NCBI GenBank assembly: GCA_016789845.1
Contig: JAEUQA010000059.1
Span: forward strand, 1 to 54,625
Reading direction: 5' to 3'
DNA length: 54,625 nt
Source: Chromatiales bacterium
GTDB taxonomy: Bacteria; Pseudomonadota; Gammaproteobacteria; Steroidobacterales; GCA-2729495
Translations under genes and position numbers: made by a program
Notes under the pieces: generated by a model
Database searches by the model: none
The model's input: the letters and a program-made list of their open reading frames with translations, nothing else
What the model was told of the DNA's origin: nothing
Shown here: positions 40,791-49,874 of the stretch, piece by piece
Position numbering within the stretch: the stretch's first letter is position 1
How the letters are laid out: the number at the start of each line of letters is the position of its first letter

Positions 40791-42149
40791 TCATTCGAAG
40801 CCGGCGGGATAGGTGAACGGCTCGGTCATCTGGCCGTCCCGCTTCGCGACGCGGCCGCTCTTCATCACGAAGTCGATCTGCCGCATGACCGAGATCTGGT
40901 CGAGGGGATTGCCCTTCACCGCGACGACGTCGGCGAGCTTGCCAACCTCAAGGGTGCCCGCCTCCGCGGAGATACCGAAGAGGTCGGCGGTCACCACGGT
41001 GGCCGAGCGGAGCGCGTCCATGGGCTTCATCCCGAAGTTCACCATGAACTCGAACTCCTTGGCGTTGGTGCCGTGGTCGAAGGTGCCGGAGTCGGTGCCG
41101 AAGGCGATCTTCACGCCCGCCGCGTAGGCCCGCTCGAAGGCCTTGTACTCATTCCGCAGCTTCACCGACGGCGGGTCGGGGATCCGGAAGACCGGTGGCG
41201 GGTAGCTTGCCGACAGCGTCGGCACCAGGAAGGTGCCCGCCTTCTTCATCATCCGGATGCCTTCGTCGTCGAGCAGGAAACCGTGTTCTATGGAGTCCAC
41301 GCCCGCACTCACCGCTTGCCGGATGGCGACTGGTGAATAGGCATGGGCGGCCGCCTTCAGGCCGTGCAGATGGGCCGTGGAAACCACGGCTTCGATCTCG
41401 TCCGGGAAGAGCTGGGGATCGAGCCCCGTGTTGGAGCCGAAGCCGCCGGTGGAGGTGAACTTGATGACGTCGGCGCCCAGCTTGTACTGGTAGCGAACGG
41501 CTTTGCGGCATTCCATCGGCCCGTCGCAGGTGCCCTCCGTGATGCGGGCAATGTCGTCGCCGGTGCGTTCCATGGGGGTGCCATCGCCGTGGCCGCCGGT
41601 CACCGCGATGGCTGAACCGGACACCAGGATGCGCGGGCCAATCATGCGGCCGGCGTTGATGGCGTTGCGCACCGCGAACACCGACTGGTCGTCGGAGCCC
41701 AGGTCCCGCACCGTGGTGAAGCCCGCCGCCAGGTTGCGCCGGGCGTAGATGACGGCGTTGACGGTGTTCTCGGCCGCGGACGGCGGGTTCCGGTCGCCGC
41801 GCTCGGTGCGCCGTCGGGCGAAGGTGGGTTGGCTCTGCAGGTGCACGTGGGCGTCCATCAGGCCGGGCATCACGAAGCGGTCCCGGAGATCGATCACCTC
41901 GGTAGTGGCCGCGGCGCTGGCGTCGGGCACGGCAGTAACGAAGCCTGGCAGCACGGCAGCGATCTGGTCGTTCTTCACGACCACGGTCACCTGCTGCCGG
42001 GGCGCGGTGCCCGGCACGTCGAGCAGCGTGCCGGCGTGGATCAGGGCATAGCGGTCCGCCGGTGGCGGTGCGCCGCGGCCGGGCGCGGGCTGGGCCAGGG
42101 CGATGCCGGCCACCAGGGCGAGCAGGCCGCCCGCTGCGATTCGGTACAT
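40791..42149 (-). CDS. Exported metal-dependent amidohydrolase
   Basis: A 452-residue amidohydrolase-superfamily enzyme with signal peptide (GGLLALVAGIALAQ). Metal site residues: His101 and His103 (DAHVHLQ), the bridging Lys in DVIKFTSTGG, later His in AAHAYS and SIEHGF, and Asp in FGTDSG. The pattern matches the imidazolonepropionase-like/Xaa-Pro dipeptidase-like secreted group (prolidase branch). It probably hydrolyses peptides or cyclic amides in the periplasm, next to the M1 peptidase and TolB-like protein. Confidence 0.85.
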   Translation of the reverse strand: MYRIAAGGLLALVAGIALAQPAPGRGAPPPADRYALIHAGTLLDVPGTAPRQQVTVVVKNDQIAAVLPGFVTAVPDASAAATTEVIDLRDRFVMPGLMDAHVHLQSQPTFARRRTERGDRNPPSAAENTVNAVIYARRNLAAGFTTVRDLGSDDQSVFAVRNAINAGRMIGPRILVSGSAIAVTGGHGDGTPMERTGDDIARITEGTCDGPMECRKAVRYQYKLGADVIKFTSTGGFGSNTGLDPQLFPDEIEAVVSTAHLHGLKAAAHAYSPVAIRQAVSAGVDSIEHGFLLDDEGIRMMKKAGTFLVPTLSASYPPPVFRIPDPPSVKLRNEYKAFERAYAAGVKIAFGTDSGTFDHGTNAKEFEFMVNFGMKPMDALRSATVVTADLFGISAEAGTLEVGKLADVVAVKGNPLDQISVMRQIDFVMKSGRVAKRDGQMTEPFTYPAGFE

Positions 42150-42219
42150 GTGCTGCCCCCCCCGGGCTCAGCCGACGACTGTTCTTCTGCAGGGACGTCC
42201 GTTCGGGCGGGTCCGCGAC

Positions 42220-42248
42220 TTCACCCTCATATCGGACGCGCATATGAT
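42220..42248 (+). promoter_or_regulatory. Candidate sigma-70 promoter of the M1 peptidase gene
   Basis: TTCACC (42220-42225), a 17-bp spacer and TATGAT (42243-42248) lie about 80 bp upstream of the peptidase ATG, in the 178-bp region shared with the divergent amidohydrolase gene. Confidence 0.4.
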
Positions 42249-42327
42249 CATGCCACGAGTGAATAATGCCTGGTAACCCCTGTGGCCCTCTGCCACACCC
42301 GCCGACCACCCGCTGGAGTCCGCCGCC

Positions 42328-45030
42328 ATGTTCGACCGCTTTGCCTTGCCGGTATTCGCCCTTGCCACGTTCTTCAGTTTGTCGGCCTCGGCCGCGGAGG
42401 ATGGGCCACCGCCGGGCCGCCTCAGCGCGGCAGCGCGGCCCGTGGCCTATGCGCTGGACCTCACGATCCTGCCGGACCAGGACGAGTTCACGGGCCGTGC
42501 GGCCATCACCGTGGAGATCGCCGCGCCGACCCGGGTGCTCTACCTGCACGGCAACGGCCTCACCGTGCGCTCCGCCGCCTTCGAACCCCGGGGCGGCCGC
42601 AGCCAGGCAGGCACCTGGACGGCAATGGACGCCACCGGCGTCGCCCGGCTCGAGTTCGCCACGCCAGTCCCCGCGGGGGCCGGCACGCTGCGCTTCGACT
42701 ATACGGCCCCGTTCGGGAAGGCAGGTGCGGGGCTCTACAAGTCGGAGATCGCGGGCGAGGCCTACACCTTCACCCAGTTCCAGCCCATCGACGCCCGGCG
42801 CATGTTCCCGGGCTTCGACGAGCCCGGGTTCAAGACGCCCTTCGACATCGCGGTGACCACGCGCACGGCCAATGCCGTGGTGGGCAACACGCCCATCGTC
42901 GCCGAGCAACCCGCGGGCGAGGGCCTGAAGCGCGTGCAGCTCGCCACCACCCTGCCGCTGCCCACCTACCTGATTGCGCTGGCGGTCGGCCCGCTCGACA
43001 TCGTCGACGGGGCGCCCGTGCCGCCCAACGGAGCGCGCAGGACGCCGCTGCCGCTCCGGGGCGTCGCGACCCGGGGCAAGGGACCGCGGCTCCGCTACGC
43101 GCTCGAGAACACCCACGCGCTGGTGCTCTACCTGGAGGACTACTTCGGCGTGCCCTTCCCCTACCCGAAGCTGGACCTCATCGCCTCGCCGGACTTCGGC
43201 GGCGGCATGGAGAACGCCGGCGCCATCATCTACGGCGATCCGCGCCTGCTGCTGGCGGACGACGCATCGGTGGCCGACCGGCGCGGCTTCGGCGGCATCC
43301 ACGCCCACGAGCTCGCCCACCAGTGGTTCGGCGACCTGGTGACGCCCAAGTGGTGGGACGACATCTGGCTGAACGAGTCCTTCGCCAACTGGATGGGCTT
43401 CAAGGCGGGCAATGCCTGGCAACCCGCCCTGCGCTTCGACGTGGTGCCGGCGCTGCAGACGCCGGCGGCCATGGAGCTGGACAGCCGGATCGCGGCCCGC
43501 CAGATCCGCCAGCCCGTGACCCGGAACGCCGACATCGGCTCCGCCTTCGACGCGATCACCTACCTGAAGGGCGGCGCGGTGCTCGGCATGTTCGAGAGCT
43601 GGCTGGGCGAGGACGGCTTCCGGGCGGGCAACCGCACGCACATGAAGCGCTTCCCCCACGGTGTGGCCGACGTGGAGGATTACATGGCGTCGCTGGCGAA
43701 GGGCTCGGGACGGGCCGACGTGGTACCGGCCTTCCGCAGCTTCATCGACCAGCCCGGCGTGCCGCTGGTCACGGCGAAGCTCGAGTGTGGCGATGGCACC
43801 GCGACGCTACGGGTGAACCAGTCCCGCTACCTGCCGGTGGGCTCCCGCGGCAACCCGCAACAGGCCTGGCAGCTGCCGGTCTGCGTGCGCCACGGGACGG
43901 GCGATGTCTCAGGCAAGGACTGCGCGCTGGTGACGACACCCGAGGCGACGATCCGGCTCGACACGACGTCATGCCCGGCGTGGGCCATGCCCAATGCGGA
44001 CGGCGCCGGCTACTACCGCTTCGCACTGGACCCCGCCGGCTGGCAGGCGCTGGAAGCCAACTTCGACCGGCTGAACGAGCTGGAGGCACTCGCCGCGGCG
44101 GACAGCCTGTCGGCCGCGTACCAGGCAAACCGGCTGACGACCAGCGAATTCCTGGCGGTGATCGGCACCCTCGCGAAATCCCGCTACCCGCAGGTGGCGC
44201 TGGCGCCGGGGAAGGACCTGGTGCGCCTGCGGGACTACGTGGCACCCGCGCGCGAGCGGGAGAAACTCAACGCCCGGATGCGGGAACTGTACCGGCCACG
44301 GCTGGCCGCCTTCGGCCCGGACCCGCTGAAGGCGCCACCGGCCGTCATCCCGGAGACGGCGGAAGCGGTGGACAATTCCCTCTTCCGCGTGAACCTCATC
44401 AGGCTGCTGGCGCTGGATGCGGAGGACACGGCGCTCCGCGGGGCGCTGGCGGAGGCGGCGGCCCGTTACATCCGGCTCCGGGACCAGCCCGGGGGCCAGG
44501 CCTTTGCCCCGGACGAGTCGGCGGTCGAGCCGGCGCTGCGGGAGACCGCGCTCCGGGCGGGCGTCCAGCACCAGGGGCGGCCCTTCGCGGATGCACTGAT
44601 CAGCCGGCTGTTGTCGTCCAACGACATCCTGTTCCGCTCCCAGGCAGCGCTCGCGCTCGGCACCACCGACGATCCGGCGGTGGGCAGGCGCGTGCGCGAG
44701 CTGCTGCTGGACCCCCAGCTGCGGGCCCGCGAGCCCACCACCATCGCCTTCGCCCTCGCCGCCCGCCCGAGCCAACGCCGCGCGACCTTCGACTGGTTCA
44801 AGGCCAACCACGAGGCCTTCATCGCCCGGACCTCGACTTTCGGCTACCGCTGGCTGCCGCGCTTTGGCGCCGGCTTCTGCTCGAAGACGGAACGTGACGA
44901 GCTGGCGGCGTTCTTCACGCCGCTGCTGCCACGGTTGGATGGGGCCGACCGGACGCTCAACGAGACGCTGGAGGGGATCGAGCTGTGCGCGGCGCTGGGC
45001 GAGGTGAAGCGGGGGGAGTGGACCTCCTAG
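42328..45030 (+). CDS. M1 family zinc aminopeptidase, exported
   Basis: A 900-residue gluzincin. Signal peptide ends ASA. The exopeptidase motif GGMEN is at 292-296 and the zinc site is H327-E-L-A-H331 with Glu350 (HEXXH-18-E), inside HELAHQWFGDLVTPKWWDDIW. The C-terminal third is an ERAP/PepN-like helical domain. It removes N-terminal residues from peptides in the periplasm. It is divergent from the amidohydrolase, consistent with a peptide-scavenging set. Confidence 0.92.
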   Translation: MFDRFALPVFALATFFSLSASAAEDGPPPGRLSAAARPVAYALDLTILPDQDEFTGRAAITVEIAAPTRVLYLHGNGLTVRSAAFEPRGGRSQAGTWTAMDATGVARLEFATPVPAGAGTLRFDYTAPFGKAGAGLYKSEIAGEAYTFTQFQPIDARRMFPGFDEPGFKTPFDIAVTTRTANAVVGNTPIVAEQPAGEGLKRVQLATTLPLPTYLIALAVGPLDIVDGAPVPPNGARRTPLPLRGVATRGKGPRLRYALENTHALVLYLEDYFGVPFPYPKLDLIASPDFGGGMENAGAIIYGDPRLLLADDASVADRRGFGGIHAHELAHQWFGDLVTPKWWDDIWLNESFANWMGFKAGNAWQPALRFDVVPALQTPAAMELDSRIAARQIRQPVTRNADIGSAFDAITYLKGGAVLGMFESWLGEDGFRAGNRTHMKRFPHGVADVEDYMASLAKGSGRADVVPAFRSFIDQPGVPLVTAKLECGDGTATLRVNQSRYLPVGSRGNPQQAWQLPVCVRHGTGDVSGKDCALVTTPEATIRLDTTSCPAWAMPNADGAGYYRFALDPAGWQALEANFDRLNELEALAAADSLSAAYQANRLTTSEFLAVIGTLAKSRYPQVALAPGKDLVRLRDYVAPAREREKLNARMRELYRPRLAAFGPDPLKAPPAVIPETAEAVDNSLFRVNLIRLLALDAEDTALRGALAEAAARYIRLRDQPGGQAFAPDESAVEPALRETALRAGVQHQGRPFADALISRLLSSNDILFRSQAALALGTTDDPAVGRRVRELLLDPQLRAREPTTIAFALAARPSQRRATFDWFKANHEAFIARTSTFGYRWLPRFGAGFCSKTERDELAAFFTPLLPRLDGADRTLNETLEGIELCAALGEVKRGEWTS

Positions 45031-45046
45031 CGCTGGTACGCCCCTG

Positions 45047-47839
45047 TCAGTTCTGGAGCGCCCCCGCCGGCCCCGACGGCCGGCCCAGCAGCTGGCGGAA
45101 GAGCGAGGTGTCCTGGCTGTTCACGGCGCCATTGCAGTTGAAGTCCGCCGGGTTGTAGACCGGCGCAGTACTCGGCAGCCCGAGTTGCTGGCGAAACAGG
45201 GCGGTATCCTGGGCATTGGTGGCGCCGTTGTTGTTCAGGTCGCCGTCGCAGGCATTTCCGAAGCCGTCGGCGTCACTGTCGCACTGTGCCGGGTTCGGCA
45301 CCAGCGTGCAGTTGTCGATGGGGTCTGGGACGGTGTCCCCGTCGGTGTCGATGGCGACGGTGAAGGTCGTATTGGTGCTCTTGCTGTCGTACCGCGCCGT
45401 GATGGTGGCGCTGCCGAGCCCCACGGCCCGGACATTGCCTGCATTGTCGACAGTCGCCACGGCCGGGTCGCTGCTCGTGAACGACAGGCCCGCGGCATCC
45501 ATGTTGATGCCATTCACCGTGACCGGGGTGGCGCTGTTCACGCCCAGGCCGCTGGTGCCGATGCCCAGCTGGCCCAGTTCGTTGTAGCCCCAGCACTGCA
45601 TCCGGCCGCCGACCAGGCCGGCACAGGTGTGGGAGCGTCCCGCGTCCATGTTGACGGCGCCCGCGAGGCCGGTGACCACCTGCGGGCTGGAGTTGTTCAC
45701 GAAGAGGCCGTTGCCGAGCTGGCCCAGGTCGCCCCTGCCCCAGCACCGGCCCTCCCCGTTCGACAGGCGCGCGCAGGTGTGGAAGCCGCCGGCGGCCACC
45801 ACGCTGCCGGTGGTGATGCCGACGACGGCGACCGGGACCGACGCCTGGTTCGTGTTGCCGATGCCCAGCTGGCCCTCGGCGTTGCGACCCCAGCAGCGCA
45901 GGGCGCCGCCGATGAGGCGGGCGCAACTGTGGTAATTGCCGAGCGAAACGGACGTGGCCGTGGTGATCCCGGTGACGGTCACCGGCGCGGCCGAGTTGGC
46001 CGTGCTGCCGTTGCCAAGCTGGCCCTCGTCACCCCTGCCCCAGCACTGCACGATGCCCGAGGTCAGTACCGCGCAGGTGTGCTCGAATCCCGCGGAGACA
46101 TTCAGGGCCGTGGTGATGCCCGGGACCGTCGCCGGGAAGGAAGGGTTCGCGGGCTGATCGTAGCCGGTCTGGCGGAAGTTGTTGTTGCCCCAGCACTGCA
46201 CTTCGCCCGTGAACAGCACGACGCAACCATGGGCGGAACCCGAGGCGACGGCCATCGCGGAACTCATCTGGTACACGTCCCGGGGCGTCGTGGCCTGGGG
46301 CAGGTCGATGCTGTTGACGCCGGCCCCGAGCTGGACGAGATTGTTCCGGCCCCAGCACTTGGCGTCACCATCGGCATAGACTCCACACGTGTGGTCGAAG
46401 CCAAGCGCGACGTTGACCACGTTGACTGCGGCACCGACCGTCTGGTCGGTATTGATGACTTTCACCGGCAACGCGGAGTTCGAGGTCGCGCCATTCCCGA
46501 GCTGGCCGTAGAAGCCATAGCCCCAGCAGGACACGGTGCCCGAGGGCGTGGTGACGCAGGTGTGGTTGCCGCCGGCGTTGATCGCGAACGTCGGCCCGTT
46601 CACCGTGAGTGGCGTTCCCGATCTCTGCACGGCACCACCAATCGTGCCCATGCCGAGCTGGCCGCCGTCGTTGAGTCCCCAGCACTTCACGTCGCCATTC
46701 ACCAGCAGGGCGCAGCTGTGCTCGAGTCCGCCGCTGATCGCGATGGCGCCGGCCAGCCCTGTCACGGCAGACGGCAGGGGCACGTTGCCGACTACCTGGC
46801 CATTGCCGATCTGGCCATTGGCATTCCGGCCCCAGCAGGTGGCGATACCGCTCTGGAGGACCGCGCAGGTATGACTTGAACCGGCGCCGATGGCGACGAC
46901 CGGCAGCTGCATGCCGATGGCGCTGACCGGCGTGGTGGAGTTCGTCTGGCTGCCGTTGCCGAGTTGCCCCTCCAGGCCCCGCCCCCAGCAACGGACGGTA
47001 CCGTCGGCCAGCAGGGCACAGCTGTGGTCGAAGCCGGTGGCAATGCCGACCGCGTTGCTGATGCCGGTGACGTCCACGGGCGTCGTGGACGCGCCGCCGG
47101 CGCCATTGCCGAGCTGGCCGGCCGCGTCGTCGCCCCAGCACTTCACGCCGCCGTTCGCGAGCACGGCGCAGCTGTGATTCCCGCCGGCGGCGATGGCCAC
47201 GGCGGTGCTGATGCCGGTCACGTTGACGGCAGTCGTTGCGCCGACCAGGGTGCCATTGCCCAGCTGCCCCGCATTGTTGGCGCCCCAGCAGCTGACGCCA
47301 CCAGTAGCCAGCAGCGCGCAGAAGTGGTGAAACCCGCCGGCCAGGGTGGTGGCGGTGACGCCGGTGGCCGTGACAGGCGCGGTGGATCCCACCGTGGTCC
47401 CATTGCCCAGCTGGCCCTCCGCGTTACGGCCCCAGCACCTGGTGACGCCATCGGCCTGGAGCGCGCAGGTGGATTCACCGCCCGCGGCGACCGCGGTCGC
47501 GGTGACGAACAGGGTCGCGGTGAGCGGCTGGGCCGAGTCAGCGGTGGTGGCGACGTTGCCCAGCTGCCCCGAGCCATTGCGGCCCCAGCACCGCACCTCG
47601 CCGTTGGCGATCACGGCGCAGCTGTGGTTGCCCCCCGCCGCCAGCGTCGAGCTCGTGAGCCTGGCGTTGGTGCTGTCGTTGAAGACGGCGCTGGCCTGGA
47701 GCCGCACGACGGCCCCCTGGAGAACCACGGGCTGGCCGGGCGTGAGGCCGAAGTCGGCCACATCGGCGGCGAACGCCGCTCGCGCCAGCAGTTGCAGGAC
47801 AATAACCGTCGCAAGCGTGAACCTGATGCAAGGCTCCAT
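45047..47839 (-). CDS. Exported RCC1-repeat protein with thrombospondin-3/dockerin-like C-terminus
   Basis: A 930-residue secreted protein. Fourteen repeats of about 50 residues, each with AAGGNHSCAVIANGEVRCWGRNGSGQLGNG-like core (shortened here: HSCA...CWG..GQLG), fit RCC1 blades; each has two Cys positioned for one disulfide. After the blades come an Ig-like BIG2 segment, a thrombospondin type-3 Asp-rich loop (DTDGDTVPDPIDNC) and a dockerin-like duplicate (NNNGATNAQDTALFRQQLG and NCNGAVNSQDTSLFRQLLG) that should bind calcium. I start at ATG 47839 (signal peptide MEPCIRFTLATVIV, ending AFA); ATG 47845 is too close to the ribosome site. No cellulosome genes are present. Confidence 0.85.
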   Translation of the reverse strand: MEPCIRFTLATVIVLQLLARAAFAADVADFGLTPGQPVVLQGAVVRLQASAVFNDSTNARLTSSTLAAGGNHSCAVIANGEVRCWGRNGSGQLGNVATTADSAQPLTATLFVTATAVAAGGESTCALQADGVTRCWGRNAEGQLGNGTTVGSTAPVTATGVTATTLAGGFHHFCALLATGGVSCWGANNAGQLGNGTLVGATTAVNVTGISTAVAIAAGGNHSCAVLANGGVKCWGDDAAGQLGNGAGGASTTPVDVTGISNAVGIATGFDHSCALLADGTVRCWGRGLEGQLGNGSQTNSTTPVSAIGMQLPVVAIGAGSSHTCAVLQSGIATCWGRNANGQIGNGQVVGNVPLPSAVTGLAGAIAISGGLEHSCALLVNGDVKCWGLNDGGQLGMGTIGGAVQRSGTPLTVNGPTFAINAGGNHTCVTTPSGTVSCWGYGFYGQLGNGATSNSALPVKVINTDQTVGAAVNVVNVALGFDHTCGVYADGDAKCWGRNNLVQLGAGVNSIDLPQATTPRDVYQMSSAMAVASGSAHGCVVLFTGEVQCWGNNNFRQTGYDQPANPSFPATVPGITTALNVSAGFEHTCAVLTSGIVQCWGRGDEGQLGNGSTANSAAPVTVTGITTATSVSLGNYHSCARLIGGALRCWGRNAEGQLGIGNTNQASVPVAVVGITTGSVVAAGGFHTCARLSNGEGRCWGRGDLGQLGNGLFVNNSSPQVVTGLAGAVNMDAGRSHTCAGLVGGRMQCWGYNELGQLGIGTSGLGVNSATPVTVNGINMDAAGLSFTSSDPAVATVDNAGNVRAVGLGSATITARYDSKSTNTTFTVAIDTDGDTVPDPIDNCTLVPNPAQCDSDADGFGNACDGDLNNNGATNAQDTALFRQQLGLPSTAPVYNPADFNCNGAVNSQDTSLFRQLLGRPSGPAGALQN

Positions 47840-47853
47840 GGACATCACCCCCG

Positions 47854-47882
47854 GATCGCCTGTTCTTGTTGTTGGAGCGACC
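47854..47882 (-). promoter_or_regulatory. 5' leader stem-loop with A-rich loop (copy C)
   Basis: On the minus strand GGTCGC pairs with GCGATC (one G-U) around a loop containing CAACAACAAGAACA, 15 bases before the RCC1 gene start. Core ACAAGAAC is shared with copies A and B. A TATAGT -10-like box lies about 45 bases upstream (47927-47922). Confidence 0.35.
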
Positions 47883-48037
47883 GACGCCAAAAGGCCGCGG
47901 CGGCGCCGTGCCTCCTGGCCGACTATACGCCTGGCGCTCGCCGCGGCGGGGATTGTGCAGTGCGGTCCCTCGCTGGAGGTAACGCGGCCACCAGTCCCGC
48001 CGGGTTTCGACCCGGTTGGGCTGTAATCGGGGCTGCG

Positions 48038-49315
48038 CTACGTCCGTCGATTCAGCGCGGGATACAGCAGGCTGCCCGCCGCCAGCGCCCCGATACCCCA
48101 CAGCAGCTCGTGGGCCTGCGCCTGGCTCAGCAGCACCCCTATCGCCAGCAGTCCGGCCAGTGGCGCCACCAGGCCGCCGGGTGCGAGGTAGCCCTGGGTC
48201 GACTGACCTCGCCGGCGGAAGTGCAGGACCGCGGCGCAGGTCACGCCGATCACCACCAGCCGCGCCAGCACGTTCACCACCACCAGCGAGAAGAACGTGA
48301 GGCCGAGGGCGAGCGCCCAGGTGATGACACCGTGGGCGACGATCGCCACCCAGGGCGTGCGGAAGGTCGGGTGGATGCGGGCCAGGGCGGTGGGGAACTG
48401 GCCGCCGTCCGCGAGGGCGAAGGCGATGCGCGGCACCACCAGTCCCGCGCCGAACACATAACCGGCGGTGGACAGCAGCACGCCCATGGCGATCAGCGTG
48501 GCCCCGGGCGCACCGGCAATAGCGGCGGCCGCATCGCCCAGCGGGCGCGCCGAGGCGCCGAGGTCCGGCACGATCGCGTAGCAGACGAACTGCAGCGCCA
48601 CGTAGAGGCAGATCGCGCCAATGATCGAGATGAAGAGCGCGGCGGGGATGTCCCGGGCCGGTGAGCGCGCTTCGCCGCCCGGGACGGTCGCCACCTCGAA
48701 GCCGCCGAAGGCGAAGGCCACCAGCAGCACCGCACGCCAGAAGTCGCCGTCGGGCACCGGGGCCCCGCCGGGCGCGCCCTGGACGGCAACGAACGCGGCG
48801 CCGGCGATCACCAGGAGGACGAGCGGCGCGAGCTTGGCGACGGTGAACACGTTGGTCAGCGTCGCGCCCGTGCGCACGCCCCGGATGTTGAGCCAGGTCA
48901 CCAGGATGACGGCCAGCGTGATCACTACCGCGCGGACCGGGAACTCCCCTGCTTCGGGGACGAAGCCTGCCAGGTAAGTGAGGAACACGTTGTAGCTGGC
49001 CGCGACCGCCGCCAGCCGCGACAGCCAGAAGATCCAGCCCACCTCGAACCCGACGAAGTCGCCGAAGGCCGCCCGGGCGATCAGGTAGGGGCCACCGGTA
49101 CCGGACACGCGCCCGGAGGCCTCGGCGAAGGCCATGGCGAAGAGCAGGGACAGGAGGCCCGACACCAGGAAGGCCAGCGGCGCCCAGGCGCCCACCGCGG
49201 CGGCGGCCGTGGCGGGCAGCAGGAAGATGCCGCTGCCGACGATGGTGTTCATGGAGATGGCCGCGAGGTCCCAGCGGCCGAGGGTGCGGACGAGGCCGGG
49301 CGAGGCGCCGTTCAT
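48038..49315 (-). CDS. APC family amino acid permease
   Basis: A 425-residue, twelve-helix inner-membrane permease. Start MNGASPGLVRTLGRWDLAAISMNTIVGSGIFLLP shows the APC entry motif (IVGSGIF); GGPYLIARAAFGDFVGFEVGW and AFGGFEVATVPGGEARSPARDIP are standard. It is 22 bp downstream of the MerR gene on the same strand, so possibly co-regulated. Substrate unknown. Confidence 0.9.
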   Translation of the reverse strand: MNGASPGLVRTLGRWDLAAISMNTIVGSGIFLLPATAAAAVGAWAPLAFLVSGLLSLLFAMAFAEASGRVSGTGGPYLIARAAFGDFVGFEVGWIFWLSRLAAVAASYNVFLTYLAGFVPEAGEFPVRAVVITLAVILVTWLNIRGVRTGATLTNVFTVAKLAPLVLLVIAGAAFVAVQGAPGGAPVPDGDFWRAVLLVAFAFGGFEVATVPGGEARSPARDIPAALFISIIGAICLYVALQFVCYAIVPDLGASARPLGDAAAAIAGAPGATLIAMGVLLSTAGYVFGAGLVVPRIAFALADGGQFPTALARIHPTFRTPWVAIVAHGVITWALALGLTFFSLVVVNVLARLVVIGVTCAAVLHFRRRGQSTQGYLAPGGLVAPLAGLLAIGVLLSQAQAHELLWGIGALAAGSLLYPALNRRT

Positions 49316-49337
49316 CGGTCGCGCAGGCACGGGGCGG

Positions 49338-49799
49338 TCAGGGCCGCCGCGCCGGGCGACGGTGTGGTGGACGCCGCTTGCGTGCGGATCCAGTCCTGCG
49401 GCGCCCGCCAGCGGTCGCGGCGATTCCCAGCAGACGGCGGAACTTCGGGCACTCCAGATGGCTCGGCGCGGGACAGGCCGCGGCATGTCGCAGGCCATCA
49501 CGCATGGAAGTCAGCTTGCGGATCCTGAGATCCAGCTCATCGGCCTTGGCCGCGAGCAGCTGCCGGTCGATCTTCGGTGGCCCGTTGGGGGCGAACATCC
49601 GGGCGATCTCGTCGAGCGACAGGCCCGCGGAACGCCCGAGTGCGATGAGCGCCAGCCGTTCCAGGACGCCCGCGTCGAACAGGCGTCGCAGGCCCCGCCG
49701 GCCGACGGAGACGATGAGGCCCTTCTCCTCGTAGTGGCGGAGGGCCGATGCCGGGACACCGGAGTGCCTCGCCACCTCGGCAATATCCAGGTCGCGCAC
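49338..49799 (-). CDS. MerR family regulator, SoxR-like
   Basis: A 153-residue regulator with an N-terminal winged helix (LDIAEVARHSGVPASALRHYEEKGLI), dimerisation coiled coil (about 80-105) and Cys109 and Cys117 (CPAPSHLEC), a spaced pair where SoxR has its Fe-S cluster but with only two Cys. The C-terminus is basic. The start is probably GTG 49799; no ATG is available. Its binding site is the dyad in the divergent promoter (49804-49834). It likely senses a redox or thiol-reactive signal. Confidence 0.8.
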   Translation of the reverse strand: MRDLDIAEVARHSGVPASALRHYEEKGLIVSVGRRGLRRLFDAGVLERLALIALGRSAGLSLDEIARMFAPNGPPKIDRQLLAAKADELDLRIRKLTSMRDGLRHAAACPAPSHLECPKFRRLLGIAATAGGRRRTGSARKRRPPHRRPARRP

Positions 49800-49803
49800 C
49801 CTC

Positions 49804-49834
49804 TTGACCTCAAGTGGACTTGAAGTGGCACTGT
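49804..49834 (+). promoter_or_regulatory. MerR-type promoter with 19-bp spacer and SoxR-like dyad
   Basis: TTGACC (49804-49809) and CACTGT (49829-49834) are 19 bp apart, the overlong spacer that MerR activators correct by DNA twisting. The spacer contains CTCAAGT-GG-ACTTGAA, close to the SoxR box half sites. It faces the DUF2938-DUF2798 genes and also overlaps the MerR start region, so autoregulation is likely. Confidence 0.65.
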
Positions 49835-49874
49835 GCTCTCCACGCCAGAACAAGGCAAGCAAATGGAGATCATC

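Noticed and set aside
42155..42166. Run of C/G bases near the amidohydrolase start, possible slippery or phase-variable tract
   Set aside because: Lies outside both coding regions and away from promoter boxes; no evidence that it switches expression.
45560..47700. Regular DNA repetition that could suggest a CRISPR or tandem array
   Set aside because: Units are about 150 bp, diverged, and in frame as RCC1 blades; no short identical repeats with unique spacers.
45185..48664. Long plus-strand frames (564 and 566 codons) opposite the RCC1 gene
   Set aside because: Repetitive translation mirrors the RCC1 repeats in antisense; no signature of its own.
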